DNA of 64,000 bases, taken from an uncultured Bacilli bacterium (GTDB taxonomy: Bacteria > Bacillota_I > Bacilli_A > RF39 > UBA660). Shown here piece after piece: positions 43,202-50,449 of this stretch. The stretch spans positions 248,001 through 312,000 of the forward strand of contig CAJTLN010000001.1 in assembly GCA_910577505.1 (NCBI GenBank). Direction: 5' to 3'. Made by a program: the position numbers and the translations under genes. Each line of letters begins with the position of its first letter. The first letter of the stretch is position 1. Below the pieces are notes generated by a model. The model made no database searches, was not told where the DNA came from, and saw only the letters and a list, made by a program, of their open reading frames with translations.

Positions 43202-43238
43202 TCTAACAATACTCAAAGGTTATGGGAGATATAGATAC

Positions 43239-43457
43239 ATGGCTAAAGAAGAAAAAATCGAAGTTGAAGGTAAGGTTGTTGAGATCCTTAAAGGTGGAAC
43301 TCCAATCGTAGAATTACCTAACGGACACACTGTAGAAGCCTACGTTTCTGGTAAAATGCGAGTTAACATGATTCGTATCTTACCAGGTGATACAGTAACA
43401 ATCGAATTATCGCCTTATGATTTAACACGTGGGCGCATAATATGGAATAAGAGATAA
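43239..43457 (+). CDS. infA: Translation initiation factor IF-1
   Basis: 72 aa, exact family length. OB-fold protein bound to the 30S A site at initiation. KVVEILKGGTPIVELPNGHTVEAYVSGKMRVNMIRILPGD and SPYDLTRGRIIWNKR are near-canonical. RBS TGGGAGAT. Confidence 0.98.
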   Translation: MAKEEKIEVEGKVVEILKGGTPIVELPNGHTVEAYVSGKMRVNMIRILPGDTVTIELSPYDLTRGRIIWNKR

Positions 43458-43470
43458 TGGAGGTACAATT

Positions 43471-43584
43471 ATGAAAGTTAGACCATCAGTTAAAAAAATT
43501 TGCGCAAAGTGCAAAGTTATCAAAAGAAAAGGAAAAATAATGGTTATTTGTGAAAATCCAAAACACAAACAAAAACAAGGCTAA
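43471..43584 (+). CDS. rpmJ: 50S ribosomal protein L36
   Basis: 37 aa, MKVRPSVKKICAKC start and a zinc site with CxxC, then Cys in MVICENPKHKQKQG and its His: the zinc-binding C+ form. RBS TGGAGGT. Canonical place between infA and rpsM. Confidence 0.97.
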   Translation: MKVRPSVKKICAKCKVIKRKGKIMVICENPKHKQKQG

Positions 43585-43597
43585 TAGGAGGTAAAAT

Positions 43598-43972
43598 ATG
43601 GCACGTATTAAAAATATTGAATTACCAGGAGAAAAACATACTTGTATAGGATTAACAGCTATTTATGGTATAGGTAGAAGTCTAGCTAACACTATCTGTG
43701 ATGAAGCTGGTGTAGCAAGAGATAAAAAAATCAAAGATTTATCTGATGAAGAAGTAGTTAAATTACGTTCAGAAGTAGATAAACATATGGTTGAAGGTGA
43801 CCTTCGTCGTGAAGTTCAAATGAACATTAAAAATAAAATGGAAATTAACAGTTATCAAGGTACTAGACATAAAAAAGGTCTTCCTGTACATGGTCAAAGA
43901 ACTTCAAGAAATGCTCGTACAAGAAAAGGTAAAGGTAAAGTAGTTGCTAACAAGAAGAAAGCTACTAAATAA
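43598..43972 (+). CDS. rpsM: 30S ribosomal protein S13
   Basis: 124 aa. Head protein contacting P-site tRNA. TAIYGIGRSLANTICDEAGV, DLRREVQMNIKNKMEINSYQGTRHKKGLPVHGQRT and the basic tail ARTRKGKGK are typical. RBS TAGGAGGT. Confidence 0.97.
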   Translation: MARIKNIELPGEKHTCIGLTAIYGIGRSLANTICDEAGVARDKKIKDLSDEEVVKLRSEVDKHMVEGDLRREVQMNIKNKMEINSYQGTRHKKGLPVHGQRTSRNARTRKGKGKVVANKKKATK

Positions 43973-43993
43973 TAAATAGGAGGTTAGAAGATT

Positions 43994-44377
43994 ATGGCTT
44001 ATAATAGAAGAAAAAGAAAAGTTAAAAAGAATATTCCTGAAGCACAAGCTCATATTCATTCAACATATAACAATACTGTTGTTACAATTACAGACAAAGA
44101 AGGTAATGTTATAAGTTGGGCTTCTGCTGGTACAATCGGTTATAAAGGAAGTAAAAAGAAAACTCCATTTGCTGCTGGTATGAGTGCTGAAGCTGCTTCA
44201 AAAGCTGCAATGGATAATGGTGTTAGAAAAGTAGAAGTATTTGTTAAAGGTGTAGGTGCAGGACGTGAAAATGCAATTCGTTCATTACAAACTGCAGGAT
44301 TAGAAATTACATCTATCACTGACGTAACTCCAGTTCCACATAACGGATGTCGTCCACCAAAACGTCCAAGAAATTAA
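43994..44377 (+). CDS. rpsK: 30S ribosomal protein S11
   Basis: 127 aa. Platform protein near the Shine-Dalgarno helix. AHIHSTYNNTVVTITDKEGNVISWASAGTIGYKGSKKKTPFAA and PHNGCRPPKRPRN are diagnostic. RBS TAGGAGGT. Confidence 0.98.
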   Translation: MAYNRRKRKVKKNIPEAQAHIHSTYNNTVVTITDKEGNVISWASAGTIGYKGSKKKTPFAAGMSAEAASKAAMDNGVRKVEVFVKGVGAGRENAIRSLQTAGLEITSITDVTPVPHNGCRPPKRPRN

Positions 44378-44399
44378 TTGAAAGAGGGGACTTAAGGAT

Positions 44400-45344
44400 A
44401 TGTTAAGATTTGAAAAACCAGAATACAAAATTTCAGAATATATAGAAAGTAACCACTATGGTAAATTTGAACTAGAACCACTTGAAAGAGGTTTTGGTAC
44501 TACTATAGGAAATGCTTTGAGAAGAGTAATGTTATCTTCATTACCAGGAAGTGCAATAACTTCAGTAAAAATTGAAGGAGTTATGCATGAATTTCAAAAA
44601 ATTGATGGAGTAGTTGAAGACGTTACTGCTATCGTATTAGCATTAAAAAGTGTTGTAATTAAAAACCATTCAGAAGAAGATAAAGTTATTAGACTTTATG
44701 CCGATAAAGAAGGTGCTGTTACAGCAGGTGACATCGAAAGAGATGCAGATATAGAAATCGTAAATCCAGATTTAGTTATCGCTAACATAGTTAAAGGCGG
44801 AAAACTAGATATGGAAATGACAGTAAGTAATGGAAGAGGATATGTTGATTCAAAAACTAATCAAAAATTACTAGGCGAAAACAAAGTTGGTGTAATTGCT
44901 ATCGATTCATTATACTCTCCAATCGAAAGAGTTAGTTATGAAGTTGAAAGTGCTCGTGTTGGCCAAAATGAAAACTTCGACAAACTTGTTATGAATGTTT
45001 ATACAAATGGTTCAATAACTCCAGAAGAAGCTATGGCTTTATCTGCAAGAATTTTAATAGAACATTTCAACATCGTAACAGACTTAAATTCAATTAGTGA
45101 TGTTTCTGGCTTAATGGCTGAAAAGAAAGTTGATACAATCACTAAAACATTAGAAACACCTATTGAAGAAATCGAATTCTCAGTTCGTGCATATAACTGC
45201 CTAAAGAGAGCTGGAATAAATACTGTTCAAGACTTAATTTCTAGAAAAGAAGTAGAAGTTACTAAGATCCGTAATCTAGGTAAAAAATCTTTAAAAGAAG
45301 TTATAGACAAAGTAAAAGAAATGGGACTTAAGTTCCGCGATTAA
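44400..45344 (+). CDS. rpoA: RNA polymerase alpha subunit
   Basis: 314 aa. N-terminal assembly domain with LERGFGTTIGNALRRVMLSSLPGSAI (about 29-54) and a C-terminal domain (about 245-312: FSVRAYNCLKRAGINTVQDLISR, NLGKKSLKEVIDKVKEMGL) that contacts UP elements and activators. RBS AGAGGGGA. Alpha operon order rpsM-rpsK-rpoA-rplQ; rpsD is not in this cluster, as in other Firmicutes. Confidence 0.98.
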   Translation: MLRFEKPEYKISEYIESNHYGKFELEPLERGFGTTIGNALRRVMLSSLPGSAITSVKIEGVMHEFQKIDGVVEDVTAIVLALKSVVIKNHSEEDKVIRLYADKEGAVTAGDIERDADIEIVNPDLVIANIVKGGKLDMEMTVSNGRGYVDSKTNQKLLGENKVGVIAIDSLYSPIERVSYEVESARVGQNENFDKLVMNVYTNGSITPEEAMALSARILIEHFNIVTDLNSISDVSGLMAEKKVDTITKTLETPIEEIEFSVRAYNCLKRAGINTVQDLISRKEVEVTKIRNLGKKSLKEVIDKVKEMGLKFRD

Positions 45345-45373
45345 GAAAGTATAATTAAGGAGGTAAAATACTT

Positions 45374-45718
45374 ATGGCAAAATATAGAAGATTAAATAGA
45401 GAAAAAAGTATACGTAGAAGTATTTTAGCTGGTTTAACTAAAGATGTTATTCTAAATGAATCAGTTGTTACTACTGAAGCAAGAGCTAAGGAAGTAAGAA
45501 AATTCGTTGAAAAAATGATTACTTATGGCAAAAGAGGAACTTTAGTTTCAAGAAGAAAAGCATTAGCTTTCGTTAACAATGATAATCAAGTAGTAAGTAA
45601 AGTTTTTGATGAATTAGCTAAACGTTATGAAACTAGAAATGGTGGATATACTAGAATCATAAAACTTAAAGAAAGAGTTGGAGACGACGCTTTAACTGTA
45701 AAATTAGAACTAGTTTAA
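45374..45718 (+). CDS. rplQ: 50S ribosomal protein L17
   Basis: 114 aa. RRSILAGLTKDVILNESVVTTEARAKEVRKFVEKMITYGKRG and YETRNGGYTRIIKLKERVGDDA are canonical. RBS TAAGGAGGT. Last gene of the cluster. Confidence 0.97.
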   Translation: MAKYRRLNREKSIRRSILAGLTKDVILNESVVTTEARAKEVRKFVEKMITYGKRGTLVSRRKALAFVNNDNQVVSKVFDELAKRYETRNGGYTRIIKLKERVGDDALTVKLELV

Positions 45719-45733
45719 TAGTTCTTTTTTTAT
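45706..45733 (+). terminator. Terminator of the ribosomal protein cluster
   Basis: AGAACTA/TAGTTCT stem around a 6-base loop, then a T run. The rplQ stop is in the loop. Confidence 0.85.
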
Positions 45734-45764
45734 TAATAATTTCTTTATGGAAAATATAGTTTTA

Positions 45765-45793
45765 TTGAAAATAAGTAAGCTTTATGATATTAT
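45765..45793 (+). promoter_or_regulatory. Promoter of the coiled-coil protein gene
   Basis: TTGAAA, 17 bases, TATTAT, with TG one base before the -10 box; 32 bases upstream of the start. Confidence 0.65.
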
Positions 45794-45825
45794 TATCTTA
45801 GACTAGAATAAAAGGGTGTGTAATT

Positions 45826-47904
45826 ATGGGCGATAAATTGAAGGTGTTTTGGAATTTAGATGTTTTGGTGAAAATGTGTCGTTCAAAAAGCGATGGTCCA
45901 TCATTACGCATTGAAGAAGAAGAAATCGAAGAAAAAATAAAAACATATGCTTTAGAAATAGAAGATATTAAATCATTATCAGAAGAAGATAATTATGACA
46001 CAAGTGCCGAAATGGCAGATAGAAACATAGAAATAATTACCAAACGCCAATTACAAATATTAAAAAATGATTTAAAAGAGAAAAATAAAGAATTAACTAA
46101 ACTAAAAGAGACTGAAACAACTTTATATGAAAGAACATCATTATTAAGAGATAATAAATCAAGCCAAGAAAAATACATTATTAGTATGCAAGAAAGAATA
46201 AGTGAAACAATTGAAAGTGAAATAATCGACAGATATAATGCATTAATTGCTGAAACAAGCGAAAAAATTGCGGCTATTAATGAGGATCTTTCTGAACAAA
46301 GCAAATCTTATGAAAATGTTCAAGAAGAAATTATCGAGGCAACAGAACAAATTGCAGCACTAGAAGATCGAATCAATAAAAAGAAAAGACTATTAGAGGA
46401 AACACAAGCAAACTTAGAAAATAAAGAAAATTATATTGATAAAAGTAAAAAAGAAAAAAATAATAAACGCATTGTTGATTTAGAATCTAAAATAGAAAAA
46501 TTAAATAATCGTATTAACGAAATAAAAAACGACCCTAAATATATAGAAACAAAAATAAAAGATGTAATAAACAATAAAGAAGATATAAATAATGCAAGAG
46601 ATTATTTATTACAACTAATTAATCAGGTTATAAAAATAAACTATATTAATGTACCAGCAGATAATGCTTTAGAAGAAGAATTGTTAAGAGCTACACAAGC
46701 TAGAGATTCTTTTGCCAACGAAATCGATCAAAAAAGTTATAATATTTTAGAAGCTAATACTCCAGAAAAAGTTCGTATCGAATTTTTATCAGAACGTATT
46801 GAAAAATGGCAACAAGAATTAGAAGAACTAAAAGCGAAAATATCTTTAGTTGACAAAGATCAGCAATTCTCTTATGAAGACAAAAACCTAGTATTAGCTG
46901 AAATGATTAATACTATGAAAAATGATTTAAAAGAATTCCAAAGAGCATATGACGAAGCTCCAGATATTAATATTGGAGCAAAAGCAAGTTTAAAAGCTGC
47001 TTTAGACGAAAAGAAAGAGGATATAGCTGAAGCAGAAAAAATAGCAACAGCTTTTAAAAATGATGAAGCAGAGGATATAGCTGCGGCAACAAGAACAATT
47101 AAATATGAGTGTGAAAACTTAAATAATCATATTTTAAACGCTCAATCAGAAATAAAAAATATAAAAAATAGACTAACTTCAAAGAAAACTGGTTTAATAG
47201 ATATAACATCACGAAATAAAGATAAGGACATATTAAAAGAACTAGCTCAAACAGTTATAGATATTAAACATCGTCGTCAATTTCCTGAAACTCCACTTGA
47301 GATAGTACAAAGGCTAGAAGAAGAATTAGGAATAACATTAACGGATGGAATAGATTTAGAATTGATAAAAAATACATCAAATATTGTATCTAAAGATTAT
47401 GAAGATTATATTGTTGAAAATAATAGCGAAGATGTAAGTGAAGTAAAAAACATTGAATTAAATAATGAAGATATTGAGGTATTATCTGAAAGTAAACGAG
47501 GAATCAAAGTTATCGATGAAACAGAAATAACACAACCTACAGAAATTCAAACAGAAGCAACAGAAGAAACAGATAATGGGGCAGCTCAAAGATTAGAAGC
47601 AGCCATTCAAGAAGTATCGAATAATGAAGAAAATAACTTAGAAGAATATAATCAAATGACATCAGAAGCTCCTCAGCAAGTTGAGTATGATGAAGACGAA
47701 GAAGAGCCACTTGATATAGAAGAAATAATAGAGCAACCTGTGGAACCAAGAACTCAAGCAGAAGTAGACCAGCTATCTATTAATACAATGTTTAGTCAGC
47801 AAAATATTGACAACAAAGAGCAAAATGAAGATAATATAGTAACAAGTCAAAACTTAGAAGATGAATTAGACCAATATCTAAGTAATCTTGATAAACAAGA
47901 CTAA
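45826..47904 (+). CDS. Large coiled-coil protein with acidic disordered tail
   Basis: 692 aa, RBS AAGGGTGTG. After a short start (KVFWNLDVLVKMCRSKSDGPSLR) residues about 28-500 are almost unbroken coiled coil rich in Glu, Lys, Ile and Asn. The last 150 residues are acidic, Glu/Gln/Thr-rich and probably unfolded, ending with ELDQYLSNLDKQD. No signal peptide or membrane helix, so probably a cytosolic structural or scaffold protein. No family recognised. It is followed after 16 bases by a small DUF1292-like gene, so the two are co-transcribed. Confidence 0.7.
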   Translation: MGDKLKVFWNLDVLVKMCRSKSDGPSLRIEEEEIEEKIKTYALEIEDIKSLSEEDNYDTSAEMADRNIEIITKRQLQILKNDLKEKNKELTKLKETETTLYERTSLLRDNKSSQEKYIISMQERISETIESEIIDRYNALIAETSEKIAAINEDLSEQSKSYENVQEEIIEATEQIAALEDRINKKKRLLEETQANLENKENYIDKSKKEKNNKRIVDLESKIEKLNNRINEIKNDPKYIETKIKDVINNKEDINNARDYLLQLINQVIKINYINVPADNALEEELLRATQARDSFANEIDQKSYNILEANTPEKVRIEFLSERIEKWQQELEELKAKISLVDKDQQFSYEDKNLVLAEMINTMKNDLKEFQRAYDEAPDINIGAKASLKAALDEKKEDIAEAEKIATAFKNDEAEDIAAATRTIKYECENLNNHILNAQSEIKNIKNRLTSKKTGLIDITSRNKDKDILKELAQTVIDIKHRRQFPETPLEIVQRLEEELGITLTDGIDLELIKNTSNIVSKDYEDYIVENNSEDVSEVKNIELNNEDIEVLSESKRGIKVIDETEITQPTEIQTEATEETDNGAAQRLEAAIQEVSNNEENNLEEYNQMTSEAPQQVEYDEDEEEPLDIEEIIEQPVEPRTQAEVDQLSINTMFSQQNIDNKEQNEDNIVTSQNLEDELDQYLSNLDKQD

Positions 47905-47920
47905 TCTAGGAGATGATAAC

Positions 47921-48166
47921 ATGAGTTTAAGAACTAACACTATAATAAGTTTGGAAAATAACGAAAAATATGTTGTATTAAATGAAACAATGTATGGTGG
48001 AGTAAAATACTTTTTAGTAATGGGTGTAGATGAAAATAAAGATATTATTCCTACGAATGTTGCCATTGTAGAAGAAATAATTGATGGTCAAGATACATAT
48101 GTTGACAGAGTAAAAGATCCAGAATTAATTATAATTCTAACTAGAATACTTAAATCACAAATATAG
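47921..48166 (+). CDS. Small DUF1292-like protein
   Basis: 81 aa from ATG 47921, RBS TAGGAGATG. It is a beta-rich small protein: TIISLENNEKYVVLNETMYGGVKYFLVMGV, then an acidic segment and the end DPELIIILTRILKSQI. The pattern resembles DUF1292 (YrzB-type) proteins of Firmicutes, for which no biochemical role is known. Second gene of the unit with the coiled-coil protein. Confidence 0.6.
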   Translation: MSLRTNTIISLENNEKYVVLNETMYGGVKYFLVMGVDENKDIIPTNVAIVEEIIDGQDTYVDRVKDPELIIILTRILKSQI

Positions 48167-48188
48167 CAGAACTTTTCTGCTATTTTTC
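48164..48188 (+). terminator. Terminator after the DUF1292-like gene
   Basis: TAGCAGA/TCTGCTA stem with loop ACTTT, then a T run. It includes the stop codon. Confidence 0.82.
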
Positions 48189-48196
48189 TTTGATCA

Positions 48197-48225
48197 TTGA
48201 CTTTCATTTATTTTTATAGTAGTAT
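48197..48225 (+). promoter_or_regulatory. Promoter of the 281-aa membrane protein gene
   Basis: TTGACT, 17 bases, TAGTAT, then RBS AAAAAGGAG before ATG 48249. Confidence 0.6.
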
Positions 48226-48248
48226 AGCAATCAAAAAGGAGAATACGT

Positions 48249-49094
48249 ATGAACCTAATAACATTAATAATTCAAATGATACTTACTATACCTTTGACAA
48301 TAATACTTAATTGTTTTAAAAGCAAAGAAAATAGAAGATTAAATCAAATACTTATACCTTCTATTTACATAATTATCATTGCAGCTTTATTTCCAATGGT
48401 AAAAGAAAATATTTACTTAATTGTTATATTTGAAATTTTTATAAGAAACTTCTATATAACAAATATAACGAACCAAGATGTCGAGATAAGCAACATTATG
48501 TTTATTTTTGAAAACTTAATAAGCATTGCACTAAGTTTATTTACATATAACTATTTTATTGGAGCTGTTGAAACAGTAATACCAACACCAGAAGATATTA
48601 AACCATTTGTATGGTTTTTAATGATTCTTTATATAGCTAATCTTTATAAAATATCATCAAAAAATAAAGTAGAAAAAGAAAAAAATAAAACAAAAACAAG
48701 AAAAAAAGAACAAATCATTATGCAGTATGCAAAATACAAAAACATGTATTCTCCATACATAAAAAGTAAAAATGCAACTATAAATAATCTTACGTATGCT
48801 ATTATGATTCATAACAACTATCAAACTCCAAAATTCTATAGAAACATTAACGCTTACATAGGAGCAGTAACAAAAAAAGAAACTGAATATGGAATAATGA
48901 AAGTAAAATCATATAATCATATCTCAGATGAAGAAAGCATTAAAATTACTATAAGTAATTTCGAAAAAGTACTAAAAAATACAAAGTTAAAAGAATCAGA
49001 ACAAATAGATAGATTATTAAAAGACTATAAATTAGAAAATCAACAAGATATAATATCAATTTATAAAAATATAATAGAATTTGAAAAAAAATAA
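48249..49094 (+). CDS. Hypothetical membrane protein
   Basis: 281 aa. Four hydrophobic segments in the first 140 residues (about 3-23, 33-50, 53-68 and 117-137), then a strongly basic stretch (KVEKEKNKTKTRKKEQ, about 140-158) marking the cytosolic side, and a helical C-terminal domain (about 160-281) with a long charged end. The second half reads like a degenerate helical regulator domain, but I recognise no family. Single gene between two terminators. Confidence 0.6.
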   Translation: MNLITLIIQMILTIPLTIILNCFKSKENRRLNQILIPSIYIIIIAALFPMVKENIYLIVIFEIFIRNFYITNITNQDVEISNIMFIFENLISIALSLFTYNYFIGAVETVIPTPEDIKPFVWFLMILYIANLYKISSKNKVEKEKNKTKTRKKEQIIMQYAKYKNMYSPYIKSKNATINNLTYAIMIHNNYQTPKFYRNINAYIGAVTKKETEYGIMKVKSYNHISDEESIKITISNFEKVLKNTKLKESEQIDRLLKDYKLENQQDIISIYKNIIEFEKK

Positions 49095-49120
49095 AACTTT
49101 TACAAATGTAAAAGTTTTTT
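49093..49120 (+). terminator. Terminator before the T-box
   Basis: Perfect 11-bp stem AAAACTTTTAC/GTAAAAGTTTT with loop AAAT and a T run. Confidence 0.9.
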
Positions 49121-49130
49121 CAATATTAAT

Positions 49131-49159
49131 TTGCTTTACCTGGTTTAATATGTTAAAAT
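49131..49159 (+). promoter_or_regulatory. pheST promoter
   Basis: TTGCTT, 17 bases, TAAAAT with TG one base before the -10 box, just ahead of the T-box leader. Confidence 0.65.
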
Positions 49160-49167
49160 ACATTTTA

Positions 49168-49390
49168 GAAAAACGTTGAAGACGAACTAAGTAATTATAT
49201 TGAGTTCTTAATTTAGAGATTAAATGTCACCGGCTGAAAGCATTTAAAGATAAACAATATGATGAAATTCATCGTTGGAGTTAGACCCGCAAATAGATGC
49301 GTTATATCTATACTAAAGAGCTAGATTTCTAGAATTAGGGTGGTACCGCGGAATATAATTTCGTCCCTTGGTTTTAGATTTTTTTTATTG
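49168..49390 (+). promoter_or_regulatory. T-box riboswitch, phenylalanine-specific
   Basis: The T-box sequence AGGGTGGTACCGCGG is at 49337-49351, inside the antiterminator region. It is followed by AATTTCGTCCCTTGG and a run of T (49379-49387) that forms the competing terminator. Stem I lies upstream; the likely specifier is TTC (Phe) at 49268-49270, followed by the usual purine. Uncharged tRNA-Phe should pair with the specifier and the TGG bulge and allow readthrough into pheS-pheT. T-box identity is certain; the specifier is inferred and agrees with the downstream genes. Confidence 0.93.
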
Positions 49391-49401
49391 GAGGTAAAAA
49401 G

Positions 49402-50445
49402 ATGAAAGAAAAAGTAGAAAATTTAAAACTTGAAGTTGCAAAAAAACTAGAAACTACAACAAGTCTTAAAGAAGTAAACGAAATTAAAGTAGAATACTTA
49501 GGAAAAAAAGGTCCTGTTAATGAACTTACTTCTCATATGAAAGAACTTAGTGTAGAAGAGAAAAAAGAATTTGGTAAACTACTAAACGAACTGAAAAATG
49601 AATTGACATCAAGCATTGATGCTAAAATCAAATACTATGAAGAAGAGGAACTAAATAGAAAACTATCTAGTGAAAAAATTGATGTTACATTACCAGCTAC
49701 TAAAATACCAGTAGGAGCACCAAACATCTTAGAAAAAATCGTTGAAGAAGTTGAATCTGTATTTATGTCAATGGGATATGATGTAGTAGATGGTCCAGAA
49801 GTAGAAGAAGATAGATATAACTTTGAACTTCTAAATATTCCAAAAGGACACCCAGCACGTGATGCGCAAGATACATTCTATATTGAAGATGAATCAATTC
49901 TATTACGTAGCCAAACATCTCCAGTGCAAGTAAGAACAATGCTAGCAGCAGGTGGTAAAGAACCAGTTAGAATGATCTGTCCCGGAAAAACATATCGTCG
50001 TGATGCTGACGATGCAACACACTCACATCAATTCATGCAAATAGAAGGCCTTTTAGTTGATAAAGATATTAAACTATCCGACTTAAAAGGAACTTTCGAA
50101 GTTATGGCTAAAAAACTATTTGGTGAAGATTGTGTGGCAAGACTTCGTCCAAGTTATTATCAATTTACAGAACCATCAGTAGAAATGGATATCTCTTGTT
50201 TTGCTTGTAAAGGCAAAGGTTGTTCTCTATGTAAAAATACCGGATGGATTACAGTAAGTGGAGCAGGTATGGTTCATCCAAACGTTTTACGTAATGGGGG
50301 ATATGACCCAGAAGTATGGTCAGGATTTGCATTTGGATTCGGAGCAGAACGTTTAGCAATGCTTAAATATGGTATCAATGATATTAGAACATTCTACCAA
50401 GCAGATTTAAGAGAGTCTACAAACTTTGATAGAAAGGAAGTGTAA
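49402..50445 (+). CDS. pheS: Phenylalanine--tRNA ligase alpha subunit
   Basis: 347 aa. Class II catalytic subunit. N-terminal coiled coil for tRNA binding (about 1-85), motif 1 region PNILEKIVEEVESVFMSMGY, motif 2 RMICPGKTYRRDADDATHSHQFMQIEG and motif 3 GFAFGFGAERLAMLKYGI. A Cys-rich insert SCFACKGKGCSLCKNTGW (about 271-288) replaces the usual shorter loop and could bind zinc. RBS TGGAGGT. Confidence 0.97.
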   Translation: MKEKVENLKLEVAKKLETTTSLKEVNEIKVEYLGKKGPVNELTSHMKELSVEEKKEFGKLLNELKNELTSSIDAKIKYYEEEELNRKLSSEKIDVTLPATKIPVGAPNILEKIVEEVESVFMSMGYDVVDGPEVEEDRYNFELLNIPKGHPARDAQDTFYIEDESILLRSQTSPVQVRTMLAAGGKEPVRMICPGKTYRRDADDATHSHQFMQIEGLLVDKDIKLSDLKGTFEVMAKKLFGEDCVARLRPSYYQFTEPSVEMDISCFACKGKGCSLCKNTGWITVSGAGMVHPNVLRNGGYDPEVWSGFAFGFGAERLAMLKYGINDIRTFYQADLRESTNFDRKEV

Positions 50446-50449
50446 GTAC

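Noticed and set aside
43170..43210. Replication origin, from the DnaA-box pair
   Set aside because: Only two boxes, inside an operon, with no AT-rich unwinding cluster and no dnaA or dnaN nearby.
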